DNA of 64,000 nucleotides, taken from NCBI RefSeq assembly GCF_014805625.2, contig NW_023998452.1, positions 304,455 to 368,454 on the forward strand, in the 5' to 3' direction. Positions 25,201 through 40,290 of this stretch are shown piece by piece. Both the position numbers and the translations under genes were made by a program. The notes beneath the pieces are model-generated. The model had not been told where the DNA came from, ran no database searches, and saw only the letters and a program-made list of their open reading frames with translations. Numbering within the stretch: position 1 is the first letter of the stretch; every line of letters begins with the position of its first letter. The stretch is from Glossina fuscipes. Lineage: Eukaryota > Arthropoda > Insecta > Diptera > Glossinidae.

Positions 25201-28200
25201 ATGACAACGTCACAAGCCGATATCAACACAAATTCAAATAATCCCGCAACCGCTATTGGTAATAATAAAGTTAACGGTATTCAAAGTGTGAATGGCGTTA
25301 CGGGAATGGGTGGTACTGTAAGTGGCGGTAGTAGTGGCGACGTTCGAGTTGGAGGTGGAAATAATGGAGGTTCAGCGGTTAATACGAGTAAGTATACGTG
25401 CGCGTATCACATTTTTCTTATTTAAGCTTATACTTATTTATGCACGTGCTTACATGTATATTTTTATCTGTGCAGAGAAAAAATGGAGAACAAAAAAAAA
25501 AAAAAAAAGAAAAAAAAAAAACATTACTGACTGATACTTTAAGTATCTTTCAGTCTCTGCCATATTCTCTCTCTCTCCTTCATTCGCTTGGCCCGCTTGG
25601 TCTTTATCTGTAATTAATGATTTTATTTTTCATTTTAAACGATTCGTATTAATTTCATTAAACTCGGTTGCTTTAACACGCAACTTTAACCTTTGGAAAA
25701 GTCATTTATTACTTACTAGCTAGCTAGCTAGCTGTACACCATAAAGTCCAATTAATGTTCGCCAAAAAAGAGAAAAAAATTGAAAAAGTTTCACAAATCG
25801 TAGCAGATTCGCTTAATATTAGATTAAGATAAAACGTTTGATTTAAGCAAAGGTGGGTACGTGTGTGTGTGTGAAGTGTGTGAATTGTTTTCCGATTTCT
25901 TCCGTTATAGGTCAATGAAAGCTTGAGATCGCGACAGCCAGCCCTAATGCTATCCAAAGCATAAACGATTTTCTACATAAATAAAAAATTCCAGACGAGC
26001 ATAAAGTCATAAAAGAAAACAATAACAAAGTAAAGATAATAAAAAAGTAAAAGAAAAATAAAAATTCAAAATAAAAATTAAATAAACAAGGTGTGCATTA
26101 TAAACTGTCTGTGTACATGATTGTCTACAAGTGCATATCCATGTATTGCGGTTTATATTCATTAGTCAAAGGAGTTTGGGAGTGCCTCTGTTACTTGTTT
26201 TATTCGCTGACATAAATAATAAAAGCCACTACCGATATAGTGATATACCGGTAACCGTCGTATAAATTATTGAAAATAATTGCTGCAGGAATTTTATCTA
26301 CATTTTATTCATCCTCCTCTCCCCACCTATCCTCTCCTCCCATGTGCACTATGGTATAGTTCTGAAGAACCTTATAAAGGCAGGCAACACTACTACTACT
26401 TTTACCTTTCTAGAGAGCAACTCGTTTCCTCGTTTAGAAGACCTAATAAGACCTCCCAAGAATAAGGGAAAATGCTGTTTAATCAAAGAGATTGAATCTT
26501 AATGAGTTTTATTTATGTTTTTTTAAGGAACTTTCGAGCTTCGAATGCTTTCATGTTTGTTCTACTTATATGTGTTAAGCTTCAATCTGAAGTTGAAAAC
26601 CCGAGGGACGCGAAGGGCGATTGAAAATGTTTTTGCCTTTTAGAGACATTTTTTGGAAACATTTTTTGCAGGAAGTTGTTAGAAAACTATGTCCTAATGT
26701 ACGCATATATTGTGTCGTTTACGACAATCAACCAATAGAGCCGTTGTTTCACAAGTCGAAAAAAACAAACAAAATCGTTCAGTCACACAGTCCATTTATT
26801 ATAAGCACCAAACATACGACGTTTTGGAGAAGTGCTCGGCAAAGTTACACTGCCAGATCAGATATCGAACCATTTGTCACCCGTTGCGCTGAACGTGCCC
26901 TTTGACCGATCCTTTTAGGTTTTCGGAATATGTTGTGAGGAACCAAAGTCATTCCTCGTTTTGGCCTCACAGGTTCTCCGTCTCTGAGGGGAGCACTGGA
27001 GTAAATTAAGCTAAGAGAGTTAGAATTGCAGTAAAGGGAAATTAAGTAAAGAGAAATTAGAATAGTTAGCTTAAGCCGAAGTTTAGTTTGCAAGTTAGAC
27101 CAAAGTAACTGAGAGGGGAGTTGGCCGCGAAGTGAGCGAAGGAATGGGCATGCGGTTACCACGATGGTGGTGCTAGGTGTTTAGATTAAGAAAAATGAAC
27201 TAACCTTTGATATAAAAAAAGGGAAATTGTCAAAGTAAAAGAAGAAATTCTGAAATATAATTTGCTAAGAAAAGAATACTTTGAAGAAATTTCTTGTGAA
27301 AGGAAACCTGGACCCGCTGAGCTACCCCCCGCACCAGGTTTTGGGCAAAAATAGCCCTTACATATAATAGCGAGGCTTTTCGTTGGAAATGTAAAATTTC
27401 GAATTTAAAATTATTGTAGCGAATTATCGAAATTTCAATGTATAGTGTTAATGTGTCTCGATTCATATCCGAAAACGTCCTGGGTTTGATTGCTCAAACA
27501 TCTACGCAATGACAGTTGCAAGTCGAAAGCTAAAATGTTGTACAAAATTTATTATTATTATAAATTTAGCCAGAGAATAAATTCTAAGAATAAAGTCTTA
27601 AAGCACTAGCATCTAAGACTTTCGGCTTTATTAAAAACTCTACCGGACTTGAGATTTGAACCCACGACCATTGAGTTGCTTGTCGAGACTCTTGCCTACT
27701 AGGCCACTCAGCGGATGTACAACATTTAAAACGATACCTCTTGATGAAAAACAACATTGTGAAGCCGATCGCGTCCAACGTGTGAGCGCATTCAACACGA
27801 TGACACTTTAGATTTTTTTCATTTAGTACATATTACCCCATATTATAATACCTTAAAAAGGTGGAAAGTGACTAGTCCTCCCATACGTTGTTTTTAGAAG
27901 CCCTGGAGGAGGATTGAGTGTTGAAGCGCGGGTATACCGAGTATTAGAAATATTTCGATTGGCGAAAAGTATAAATATATAGTATCTGAAGGATATTACT
28001 TTGAAGATGACGAAAAAAAAATTTGAAATAACAAATAGGCTTCAAAAAAATTTCAAAAGGAGTGCATATAAATTCCGCCCTAGGCGAAAGATATTCGTGA
28101 TGAACATCCGCGTTCGAACCGGACTTAGTTCCCAATGGCCTTTCTCTTTAAAGTTCTATGAATCGACTTTAAAATCAAACTTGAGCATTCATAAAATTTC

Positions 28201-31200
28201 ATTCATAAGATATCAAAAGTCTTTAAGAATTTCTCTCCTTTCGTCTTTTTACGCCTATTGTGGACTGCGTAAAAGAGAAAAGCACTCGCATCTTTGCATC
28301 TTGATTCCATAAAATGTGAATGAAAATTTAAGGTACATCGCGCAATGTAGCTTGATATCTGCAGATCAATAATGGACTTATGGACATCTTAGAATATTAC
28401 AATGCATAGGCGAAAGCAGCTAATGTGAAGGGTGCGAATAATATACCGTTGGCTGTTTTTTTTTAGCTGTAGATCAATGATGGACTTATGGACATCTTAG
28501 AAAATTACAACGCATAAGCGAAAGAAACTAATGCTACCTCTAAGTTATGGTCTTCTAAAGGGTGCAAAGAATCTACCCTTACCTGTGATTTTTAATCTTT
28601 CTTCCAAACTCAGACTTCAAATCCTCTAAAGGATGAACGAAACCACTGTCACTTGTGCACTGTAAGCTATTAAAGAGTGCAAGAATGCAGCGTTTCTTCA
28701 AATGACTGCAAGAAAGTGCCATGTGAACCGTACACTTTTAATGCACTTTTTTACTACCTTGTGCAATCCACTAAAGGGTGCACGATTCAGAAGCAAAAAA
28801 AAAATCAACGAAAGGATTTGTAAAAAGCACTCGCCATTGCTGCTCGTCTCATCATCATATTCTTCGAAGAGACGCAGCTAGCTGTTATCCTAAGCTTAGA
28901 ATATTCGCAATAAACTAAAATGTAATCGTCTATCTTTCAAACAACTGCAGGGAGTACATCACCAACTCATTAAAAATTGTTTACAGTTATGCTATAATTT
29001 AATGAATTACTGTTAAAATTTTAATTACCTTCGTTTTATTTTATTGCTATCTTCAGTTATTTTTATTACTAATCGTTAAATTTTTTGTCAGCGAAAAGGA
29101 AAGTTAAAGAGATGAAGCTAGTTAATCCATAAACTAAACTATCGGTAAAGTGCTGCACCATCATGTCGCAGTAAAGACAAATATATATATATATATATAT
29201 ATATCGTAAGCTTGACAAAGAAACTTTTATTGACGATTGAAATTATTTGCTAAAAAAAAAAGAAGGCCATAAAATAAACCGCAGCAAAGTATAGCAACAA
29301 TTGAAATATAAAAGATGTTATATTATTCACAATTAATGTCATTAATATATATACCGTTCATTAATGAGTCTTATCTCGTGCGCGCATCCATATGTACATA
29401 CTTTCACTATTTCGAATATCTTATCTTTGTAAATCGAACCATATTCATTCATTCATTCATTCATTCATTCATTCATTCATTCGTTCAATGATCCATTCAT
29501 CCAATCATACATTTAACAATTCATTTATTTATTCTCCGTTCAAAAGCAGGAATTAAGAAGACTCTTCCGTTATTTAATAGCTTGATATTGTAATCTGCCC
29601 GATACGTAAATAAGAAGGAAAAAAATAGTTTATCTCACAATCCATACAAACATATGCATATGCATGTCGCACATAATTATTATAGAATTCTATACGTGTT
29701 ACATATATGAATAACAGCATGTGCTTTGTGTTTTTTGTCTACCACGCTACGCTTCTACATTATCTTTCCAAGTAACTTTGTTGCCGATAAATATGAGGAA
29801 AGCGTATAGGAGAGCTATGCTCGAATCTTAAACACCCAGCAAGGCAGTAAGTAGGGGTCAGTGTACACAAAGTTCTATAGATGTTATACTATGTTCTAAA
29901 CCTTTCGTTCGTGAACGGAGAGAGAGAGAGAGAGAGACAGAGATATGTATATTAATTCATGAAAATAATATTAAGCTTCTTTTCGAAGCAATTACACCCC
30001 TCCGTGAAAATAGTATTTAAAACCATGGAAATAGTATTTGAGCCCTTTATCAGAAGAAGTACCACTACTGGACCGTGTCTTATCTCTTTACAAGAAGTTT
30101 TCACTTCTTGCTTAGTTGCAGGGTAGACCTCGCTAAGCGTTTATAAATTTTTATTTGCTTAATCGCTTTTACATTTCAAGCGACGGATATAACCAGATAG
30201 TGAAGAGCGCGACTATTGGTCCTTAACTAAGCGCTTTCCGAAAGCTTTTGCATTTTAATATCTAACTTGTTGTCGGTATAAAAGAAACGAGGCTTATCTT
30301 GCTTTTTCGAGGAAACATTTTTGTATTTGAACAAAGAAACGAAAAAAAGGAGAAAGTTATTAGAGGCATTCTTAAGTGTAAAGAGAAATTTATCGCCATT
30401 GGGCAAAAAAACACTCGTTACCCAATTTGGGTGCCACAGCACAACTGGAATCTGCCTGCTTACCAATCCGTGATATAATCTCAAGGAGAGTGCAAAGTCT
30501 TAAAAAACAATGCTTATGGAATTTTCTTTTCTTTTTAAAACTCAAACCTGAAATTCGGGAATTCATTCCACAGATCGATTCTTGCTTCTGAAAACAACAT
30601 TTTTGTAAACCCAAAAAACAAAAAAAGTTAAAGCAGACGATGATGATATCTTATCGATGGCGTCCAACACATCTCACTTTCATATAAAGTCATTTGCTTT
30701 ACACATATCCATATGAAAAATACCATAAGGATAGGATAGGGATTTAGAGATGGACAAGAAAAGTCTTGTAAAAGTACCAGAAAAGCAATTTATCTATCGA
30801 GCCATTAAGACTAAGACACATTTTTCTTTTTTTTTTTTAGGATGTCGAGATTGAGTGGACTAAGCCAATGTCCAGACAACAGATTGTGATAATGATTTCC
30901 AAAATATATTTGCATTTAAGATTAAGCAATAAATGAGACCAGTATACGTTGAGGCCAATATGTTAAATGTATTAGTAGATCGCACAAGTATACATAACGA
31001 TGTGCGACTATTGCTTCGAATAAGATTATTTTAGAGATAAAATTAATTGAAAGTAACGCTAAGGTAATAGCAACAGTTATCATAATCAAGTTTGTCTTGC
31101 TGATAAGTCAGTTCCACAATATGAGCATCAGTTTGCGCTTCAAAAAGGCGACTAAATGATGAAATGAAAGGTATTTGCGCGGGGGGCAACCCAAAGCAAT

Positions 31201-34200
31201 CGGCTTTTCTGTAGAATAACTAAATTCCTAGCAGGAACAGCCTTCAATTCCTAAGACATATTTTTTGCGCAAATGTAACAAAATAACAACAATGATAACA
31301 AAACCGGCAAAAATAAACCAATTCAGAAAATGAGAAGAAACAAGTTTAACCGAAAAAAAAAAGAAAAAAATGCGAAAAAAGTGCAATGAAATAACAAAAT
31401 ACAAAGGAAAAAATAATAAAAGATTTAACGAAAAGCCAGAAATAACAGAAACATTTGCCAAAAAACAAAATAAGAAAAAAGAAAGAAAACAAAGTAACAA
31501 AGAAAAATAGCAGAAATATATACAAAGCATTAACTTTTCGATATTGAGATAAAAAGCAAAGCCGCATCTATTCTTCAATCAGTTGCAGTTAGTGAGAATT
31601 CTTAAATCTGTTTCACAGATCAAATTTAAGAGCAGACATAGTCAGCTCACAGTAGCAAAAAACAAAAAAACATATTTTTGGAAATACAGTTTTTTTTATG
31701 AAAAATATCTTTAGATCTACAATTTAGTTTAAGTCAGATTAAAAGCCCCGGGGATGAAAATGTTTGCAGCATCCATCTGTACCCTAAAAAGTTTTTCACT
31801 TTACAACTAAGATTCACCCCCGCAAGAGGAATATAATCAATTCTTTCATTTTGGGCATAATTTGGTATTTATGGATGAATTATGTCCATTTTCACCTTCG
31901 ATCTGATCTATGAGATGAAGCCAAGAAGAATGCACGTAATATACAAGTTGTATAAATAAATCCTTACCGGTTCTTTTCTTTCAATAAAAAAATGCGCTTA
32001 CTTCACTTAAATAAAGGGAAAAAATATTTTACTGAAATCGTTGCGCAAAGCTAACTAAGCATTTTTGCCATTTTTTTTTTTTTCTTTTTTTGATCATTTG
32101 TGGATAGCCTTTGAAGAGAAGAAATTTTAAAGTCAGGCGACGCGCATTAATTTATATGAAGTTGCGAAATTTCAACACACACACACACACACACTTTGTC
32201 AAGTCAGTTTATGTTCAGGCACTTTTAAATGTGATTTTCTATGAATATTTTTTTAAAGTTTACGAACGCTCTGACAAAATTAATATGATATAAATCCATT
32301 ACAGATGACGGACATAAAAAAAAGTGATATGTTGTTTGTTTGCAGCCAATAAAGAAACGCACAAAGAAATTTATTGAGAAAGACAGAAACTTCAATTAAA
32401 ACGGGGCGCTATTGGTGTGAGGGGGGAGGGGGGAGTAGGAACGGCAAGAGGGAAAAAAAGGCATGTCAAACACGGCGCCATTAGCATAACAATTTCACAA
32501 AAGCAAATGCACACATATATATATATATATATATATAGGTACATATATGAGAATATTTGTTCAATCCATGCAACAATGTTCGCTCTTATAAACATAGCCA
32601 CGAATGTTTGCATTCATTATTTACTTGCATGCCTTATATATATTGTATATGCACATATATATATTAAATATGCATATATTTATTTATATATATATATAAA
32701 AGTTGTCGAGTTGAATTATATGTTTGCGTTTATTTGGTTAACGAACTTGTTTGCCCATATTCTCATATTAGCGAAGGGGAAGGTTCAATGGACATAATAA
32801 TAATCTGTGAAATGTGGGCGTTTATTATTATGAAAAGTAAATTGCGTTTACAATAACAATAAAAGCAAGCAAAGCAATTGCTCTAATGTTTCGTTTAAAG
32901 AAATTAAAAAAAAAAAAAAAAAAAAAAATTATTAATAAAATCTGAAAGTAATTTAAATTTTATTGAGATCACCTTATAACGCCAGCAAACAATACTATAT
33001 GCCTGTTACTTTAGCAGCCAATAATTAAAGGCTTCAAATGTTATTCACAAGCATCTGATGCATATATGGTAGTTGATGGCTCGGGTGCTTGCTTGCTTGC
33101 TTGCTTGCTTGCTGGCAAACATTTCAACCTATCAACTGAAAGTCATAAGACTTGATTTGACTTCGGTTACATCAAAGTGGTTGTTACTTCATCTTATCAA
33201 TGATGACTTGAAGAAGAAAAGAAAAATATTAAAATATTTAATTAAAGTGGAAGCTTTTATTTCGCTTTGCTAAACTTTTTTAATGCTTATCTGGCATTTT
33301 TCTCTTCAATAATATTTTTCTTCTCGCAAAGCCAATAATAACTGTTTTCCTTGTTAATTATCAAAGTTAATTATGTTGAAACTCATAAAATTTAATTATC
33401 ATTACTATTACTATTATTATCAAGTAAAGCGACTAATTTTATGAGATTGTAAAAAATTTTTTTAACGTTTTCGCCAAATATGCATGCAACTAAACCGTCA
33501 CTTATTAGCAGAAATTTCGTTTTATTACAATCATAAAACTCCTTAAAGAGCACTGCATCTTTTTGACGATCGCTACTGTTAAGAGCAAGTTTTATTCATG
33601 TCCATCGTGGTCATGTTGTCAAAAACCTGTTCCGAACATCAATGCAAATCAATTATTATAAGCTATTTTGCTATTTTGCAGGCTTTTATGCGATTAGCAT
33701 AACACTTAGATACGAGCGGATTTGTTTTGTCAACTAAATCGAAATGCGGTAGGATAACTGTAAAGTTTTACTTTGGTAGCGTTATTAATACGGGATTATA
33801 AAATGATCACTGAAACTGTTAATGGAAGATTTGCTGACTCTTCTTATCATTTCCTTATGTTATATATATATATATATATTTTTTTTTTAATATGACAAAT
33901 CAACCAGAGGATGCTTTCCATTCGTGTAATACGCTAGTGGTCAAAAAGAAGAGAGGAAAGAGAAAGAAATAGGGAAGTGGCTGCCGCATATTAATGGAGA
34001 TGCGCCCAATCGGCAAGTATTATCCCGACTGAACACTCACTATAAAGCTACGACCAAAGAAAACTCTACTGCATCTGGGATTTGAAACTGCGAACACTAA
34101 GTCTCGGCTGCTGTGGTTGAATGTTTGTTTTTGCATAACGCATATTTTTTGCAAACCGACTTATTAATCATGAACTATAGATGAGACATGAGGAGGTGAG

Positions 34201-37200
34201 AGAGATGGTTAAGTTGACTCAGAGTCTCATCACGTTGGTGAAAGTTTCTAGAAGTTCACGTCCATACGCAGCGTCCCAGGTATTGTGACAGCAGTTATCC
34301 AAATCTCGGTTCACTGTTGGGCATCCGTCTACCATACGTGAAGGCTTGAAAATGTGTATGAATGTTTCACTTGGAATGCTTCACTTCCCTTAACTTGGAT
34401 TTCTGAAGTACTTGATTAACTCGTGTCTACGTTCGGAATATTGTTGACAAAACCGTAATAATCACTGGATTGTTAGTCTAAAATGTGCCAAATGACGACG
34501 GACGTGTTAGTTAGTAGAACGATTTCATTTCTATATTAAAGGTTCAGCGGCCTTTTTTAGCTCAAGATCTACCATGACTTATAAGTCTCTAGTCCGATGC
34601 AGGTGTATGGAGCCAAGCCATTTCTTGCACTGCAGCTTCACATTGTTAGTATAAGAAGTTCTCTGCGTGATGATTATAAGTGATTGTTTGAATGCACTTT
34701 TCGGTGAATGTTGAATTCCATTGTTTCATTTCATTTCTTACGGCCGTAAGCAGCCAAACAGTACTTAGAAGACACATGTGCCGATGTAAATTAAAACAAA
34801 CAACTAATCAAGAATAGGAAGGAGCATCTGATAAATATTTCACAATATTTATAGAAGGAAGGACACATTTGGTGCACTGGCTTCATATGATTGCGGCCAC
34901 ACGCTCTCGATGGTAAATGAAACCTCACATGACAATGCAAGATTAGCGAGAAGAGAGCAAGCAGTATTAAGCTTTCCATATTCTTAGCTTATTTTTGTGA
35001 TACTTGAATGGCAATAACTTCTTTATCTTTCAACCGCAAATGGCAGATGGGAATGCAAGTCGAGCGGTAAATCGAATAAGGGTTGAAAGGACAATAATTT
35101 CTTTCCCTGTTTATCTAAAAAGTTTCTTTTTATTATCAAACTTCGCTTGCTAGCACGCGATATATCTATTAATTAATATGGGATAGTAAAATATGATCCA
35201 ATTGAATCTACAGTGCAGCCAAGGCCTGTTGCACAGAACGTTTGCTAAAAAACATTTAAGTTCAAAAGGGACGATCGGAAAAAACAAGTCATCATTTTTT
35301 GCAAAACGGGGCCTAAGAACATTATATGCGGTCGTCACCGAACCTTTTATACCCGTCACAGTTCTCCTAAAAAACAAAAAGGAACTTCATTTTAATACCC
35401 TATAAAATGGGATGGGCGCAGTTGATTTTTTCTATTTTCAGAATAGAAGTGGAAATTGATAGGGTGTTGGTTGGGCAGGGGAAGAGATGAAGAGACGAAC
35501 AGCCAAACATGCTTAGGTGGCCAAGAATTTATATGCTTTATGAGGATTTTGTGACTTGTGTCTGCGGGTTATAAAGGTATTGAGAAAGTACTTAAATGCT
35601 TACATACCATACTAGTGGATAGTCGTAGTCAACTTTTCCCATTTTTATGCAGGTGCAATAGCATCGTCTAGAGAATAGAATTTGTGTGTTTATGAGTAAC
35701 GAGCAAAAAGCCAATTTTGTATTCGTTCTGTAAAACAGTAATGTTCTCAGATTACCTGATACTGTAGACGTATGATTTGATAGATTTGGCTAAATCGCTT
35801 TAAAATTTTAAGACGATAAGGAAATTATGCACTTTGTGGGTTCTCTGACACTTCCTTCTGTGCGTTGCAAAGAGCATTGAATATATCCCGCGTACTTTGG
35901 TGATCGGTGTAAGAATTACATAAAACAAAACAGTGCAGAGTAATCCAAGATTCGATTCTCAAGATTTTGAATTTTTGCTTAAGCTATTTTGTAGCAAAAA
36001 ACAAATCTTTGTCTATCTTTAGTTTAGTTTGTAGGCAAAGTATTTGCTTGTTACGTGTACTCGTCCGATAAGATAAATGCAATTTTATGTAATTAAGTAT
36101 TTAATATTTCGCTCTGTAAACTGTAACTCATATTCATTTCTGCAACCGTTACTCGTGTTCGTTTCGCAAGCGAGTAACTTTACCATCATCTGCAGCTTTT
36201 CTTTTTTCTATAAAAGAACAACGCATGCGTTCCTTACTATATCCAACTCAACAAAAATTTTCGCTCTATTTTCTTTTTGCTGATTTCCCCTTTGTGAAGC
36301 AGCTGTTTTTCGTTGGCCCCTTTTAAGGTTATATCATGATATTTCTTTTTCTTCTTCCGCGAGCCAGCAAACCAACAACAGATGATTAACTGCGCTGCAC
36401 AAAGCTCTCTACTTGAACCTTAGTAAAGCATTGCGATATTTATTCGCGTTCTTTTCTTAGATAAGCATTTATTGGAAACTGTTATATAATGTCGGAATAG
36501 GGCGACCTTTAGCGACCTGTAGGAATTTTTTACAATCACGATTCTCCTTCAGTTTACGTAACTTTCTGGGCGTCAATCAATTCAAAATACGATCGGTTAT
36601 AGGACTCATAAGGTACGGCTAGCTTCACCTCTCCTCACTTTTTTTTAAATGGATCCGACGAAGCGAAACTTGCGATAGTCTATCCGAAAAACGCCTTGCC
36701 TTCCACCGATCAGTCTCTCCCCTTAGTAAAGAAAGCACGCTCATACCAACATAAGACAGGATTCTTACGTAAAGTTCTTTCAAAGTGCCCTCAAAATTGC
36801 TCCCCACCACCTCCCGTATGAAGCCTAAAAACCCTTTAAACCTTAAACTCATTGCTTGTTGCAAGAATTTTTTCCCTATAACAAGCGACTTCTAACAGAA
36901 GGGCTCTATCAAGTTCCTAAGAAAATTGGTCAATTATATTAAATGCACTGATGAATAATTGCTTTAAAGCAAGAAAACTTTTTCTTTCTTATTTTTCTGT
37001 GAATGACATAATGACAAGTTATAAAGGCTTAATATGTCCCAAGCATTTGAGATATGCAGCTATCGTGAGACACCTGATATTCGCCAGACGTGCATAAACA
37101 ATAATTTTATAACTATGTGAAATCAAGTACTGAGTTAAACATGAAAAAATAAACTAAAGACAAGTTGTGCAGAAAATTGCGCTATTAGCCACCGGTAATC

Positions 37201-39381
37201 AAATTACATGATTATTAGTGATTGCGTATGTGAATGCACCCGTGTAGACTAACAATGTAACCCGGTGTGCGCACGCTGTTTGCGGTAGACAAGCGTACTT
37301 GAAGTTACGTAATGTCGTTCTTTTTTGCATTTAAAAAGCCCACAAGGATGTAAGTAGGTATAAAATGTATTCGTCAAAGGTTATTCGGAAACTTTGTAAT
37401 AATAATTTAATTTAATTCTCATGCAAGAAAAACTATGACTTAGCTAGAAGCTAGATCAATGACAGTTAATTGGTGCTCTTCCAAGACGAAGTTACGCTTG
37501 TAATCAGACATTTCCGGGAACGATAGCTATTCGTGAAGCCTCTGAACTGGAATTGTTATTGACGTCACTACCTACTTTTACACATAAACCAAAACTGTCC
37601 CCCGGTGCATTCGTTTGTTTAATACAAAGTTTCAAAACGATTTAATGCGATCAACTAATCATTATTATCTTCTCTGACGTCTTCTTAGCCGCTCAGTCAT
37701 TCGTCCGTACATTCGCAAATTTTTAATTTTTCCTCAATACGGACTTCGGAATAGTTTCGCACTTGTTAGGTTTATATTCAAATCATGAAAACAGAGCTCG
37801 GACGAGACGTTGCACTACGACCCAATCTGGCCCAATCTTGCAGCAAAAAATCCATACAATGTTTCTTTAAGCTTAACGCAGTCTCTAGGCAGAGAGTTTC
37901 GGAGACTTGAGCCTCAACGACAAATAACGACGTTAAGCCTCTAAAAAAGGTTTACCTGCATATCTGTCCGCCCATATATTGCGGTCTCCAGGAGGGAAAG
38001 GTCTTGTTAAATCGTTTGCCTGTCCAAGTTAACGGGTACAAAGTTCCCCAAATTTCCTAGCCAACTGCCAACACCCACAGTAAACCCCTGCAAAGGTCTT
38101 TCCACCGCTCATTCACCGTTCCGACACTGGGAGCGACGAGTTACGCGAATTTCATAAATTCATGTAATCAATCCTGTACTTCGGGAAACAAATCTGCATG
38201 TCGGATACCCACGTTAAGCCTCTCGAAGAATTCTCGTGTGGAAGTGCGCGCGCTTTTAGCGCCCTAGTCGAACTAGGGTTAAACTTTGGCGACCTCAGCT
38301 GCTCAGAATAACGGCTAATATGCGGGACCGCTTCTTCCACTGCCCATCTCTCAAGTACCCGGAAAATTTAAAAGATTTAAAAAAATTCTAAAACAGTCAT
38401 TTCTGCTTGATGATCATAGAACAAAGCTTGGTTAGTTTAGTTTTAAAAAAGAATAAGATTCCATTTCCATTGGTTTGTCCAATGCTAACTTGAAAAGATG
38501 AAAATTGCACGGCATTTACTTCAACGGCTTATAATGCAGAAATTGATTTAAAGCTTGACACGAATTCTTTATAACGCATTTCGATTCTAAGACACTTTGT
38601 TTGACTTTAAATTTTTCATGAAATGAAGTAATACTACAGTGACATGTGGTTGGGTTACTTGTATCGATTATTCCGCAATGACTCAATTCTTAGATGCTTG
38701 CCCACCTACGCTTAGAAAACTTGTGCATGCTCAGTAAATATGTAATAATGCAATAAATTGGCAAAAACATATGTTCGCGTCTTGTCTTCCATTTATACTT
38801 TCAATATAATTGCCCGTCCTTAGAGCAATGTGCAGAAGTGCTATTTACCGTTCTCTTTTTTTTGCCTTTCTCATATTTATTTCAAACATTTGCAAACACC
38901 AGTCCCTTATTCCGCACTCCTTTAACCTCCAATATAATTGCCCGTCTTTAGAGCAATGTGCAGAAGTGCTACCTAGCTGCCCTTCTCTTCTTTCTGCCTT
39001 TCTCACATTTATTTCAAACATTTGCAAACACCAGTCCCTTATTTCGCACTCCTTTAACCTATAATGCTTTTCAGCCGTGTACACCTTTACCTGTAATACT
39101 TTTTAAATATGCGGCATATCTGCACGTATAAGGGATATAGTTGAACATTGAATCATTGAAAAAAGAAAGAAATCAATATTGAAATTTCGTTTTTGCCAAC
39201 CTGAGATTTGCTATTAGGTATATAGATTTGTTATTAGGTTTCTAGTACACAATAAGTAAGCGATTAAATGCAAAATTCCAACTTCGTTTAGCCAGCTCAA
39301 GGTACATCTGTCGGATTGTAAAGTTTTCTTTTCTCTTTTATTTCACTCTTTATTTATCTTATGTGTAAATAAATTGAAATT

Positions 39382-39442
<61 letters not shown>

Positions 39443-40233
39443 TTCTTAATTAACCAACCATAACATTTGACTCTCGGACTTGATGAGAACGGAAATTAAA
39501 TAAAACTAAATAGAATAAAAGAATCGATGAACGGACTGAGAGTAAACTACATATCGAACTGATATTCTTTTTGTTTTTCATCTTTTATTTTGTTTTTGAT
39601 TTATTTAATTAAAGTACAATTTACTATAAGACTATGATTTTTAAAATAGAAACATAACGTGCATATGTAAGCAAGCACATGCCTGACTGGCTGGCTATTT
39701 TCTTACCTATATATGTGCGCTGAAAACGAGGTGGTCGGTCTACGTTGAGGCTAAAACAAATGGAGCGCAAATTTTATACAATCAAGGTCAATGAGAGAAA
39801 AAAAAAAACATACGAACCGTTCAAAAGAAACCAATAATTGCTATTGCATGCACATATATTGGTCGATTCCAATTAACTGTTTTTAATTAGCCAAAGTAAT
39901 TGCATTAATTACAATTCTCTTCATCTAATTATTGCAGGCACTTCGGAAGCGAATAAACGTAAAAAATTGAAAACTCGCAGTAACGCAACCCTATCGAATT
40001 CTTTGGGTTATTCAAAGGATCATTTGGACGCTTGGTTAGAAACTTGTCTCAAAGATGCTTCCAATGCCCAGCTATCATCGTCATCAGAGTTCTTGGATTA
40101 CAATCCTTCAATCAATACTATGACAGTAACAGCGACAGCAAACCCAGTAACAATGGGCAGAAATATGTTTCCAATTGTCCAACAAAATCATCACACAATG
40201 CAGTGCAATTCAAATTCGAATTCATCTTTACAA

Positions 40234-40290
<57 letters not shown>

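Larger units (their letters stand above)
25388..39937 (+). other. 14.5 kb first intron of the coiled-coil gene
   Basis: The donor A|GTAAGT and the acceptor ATTGCAG| join exon 1 in phase 1 to exon 2. The intron contains a SINE (27549-27714), an LTR-like segment (26925-27360), degenerate repeats (28360-28800), a 128-132 bp tandem duplication (38803-39060), a GC-richer island (37790-38345) and many microsatellites. No nested gene could be supported; all open frames here are below 127 codons without recognisable motifs. Confidence 0.7.

Noticed and set aside
27584..27778. Minus-strand open frame with PSRQESRQATQWSW
   Set aside because: It is a read-through of the SINE tRNA-like head, not a gene.
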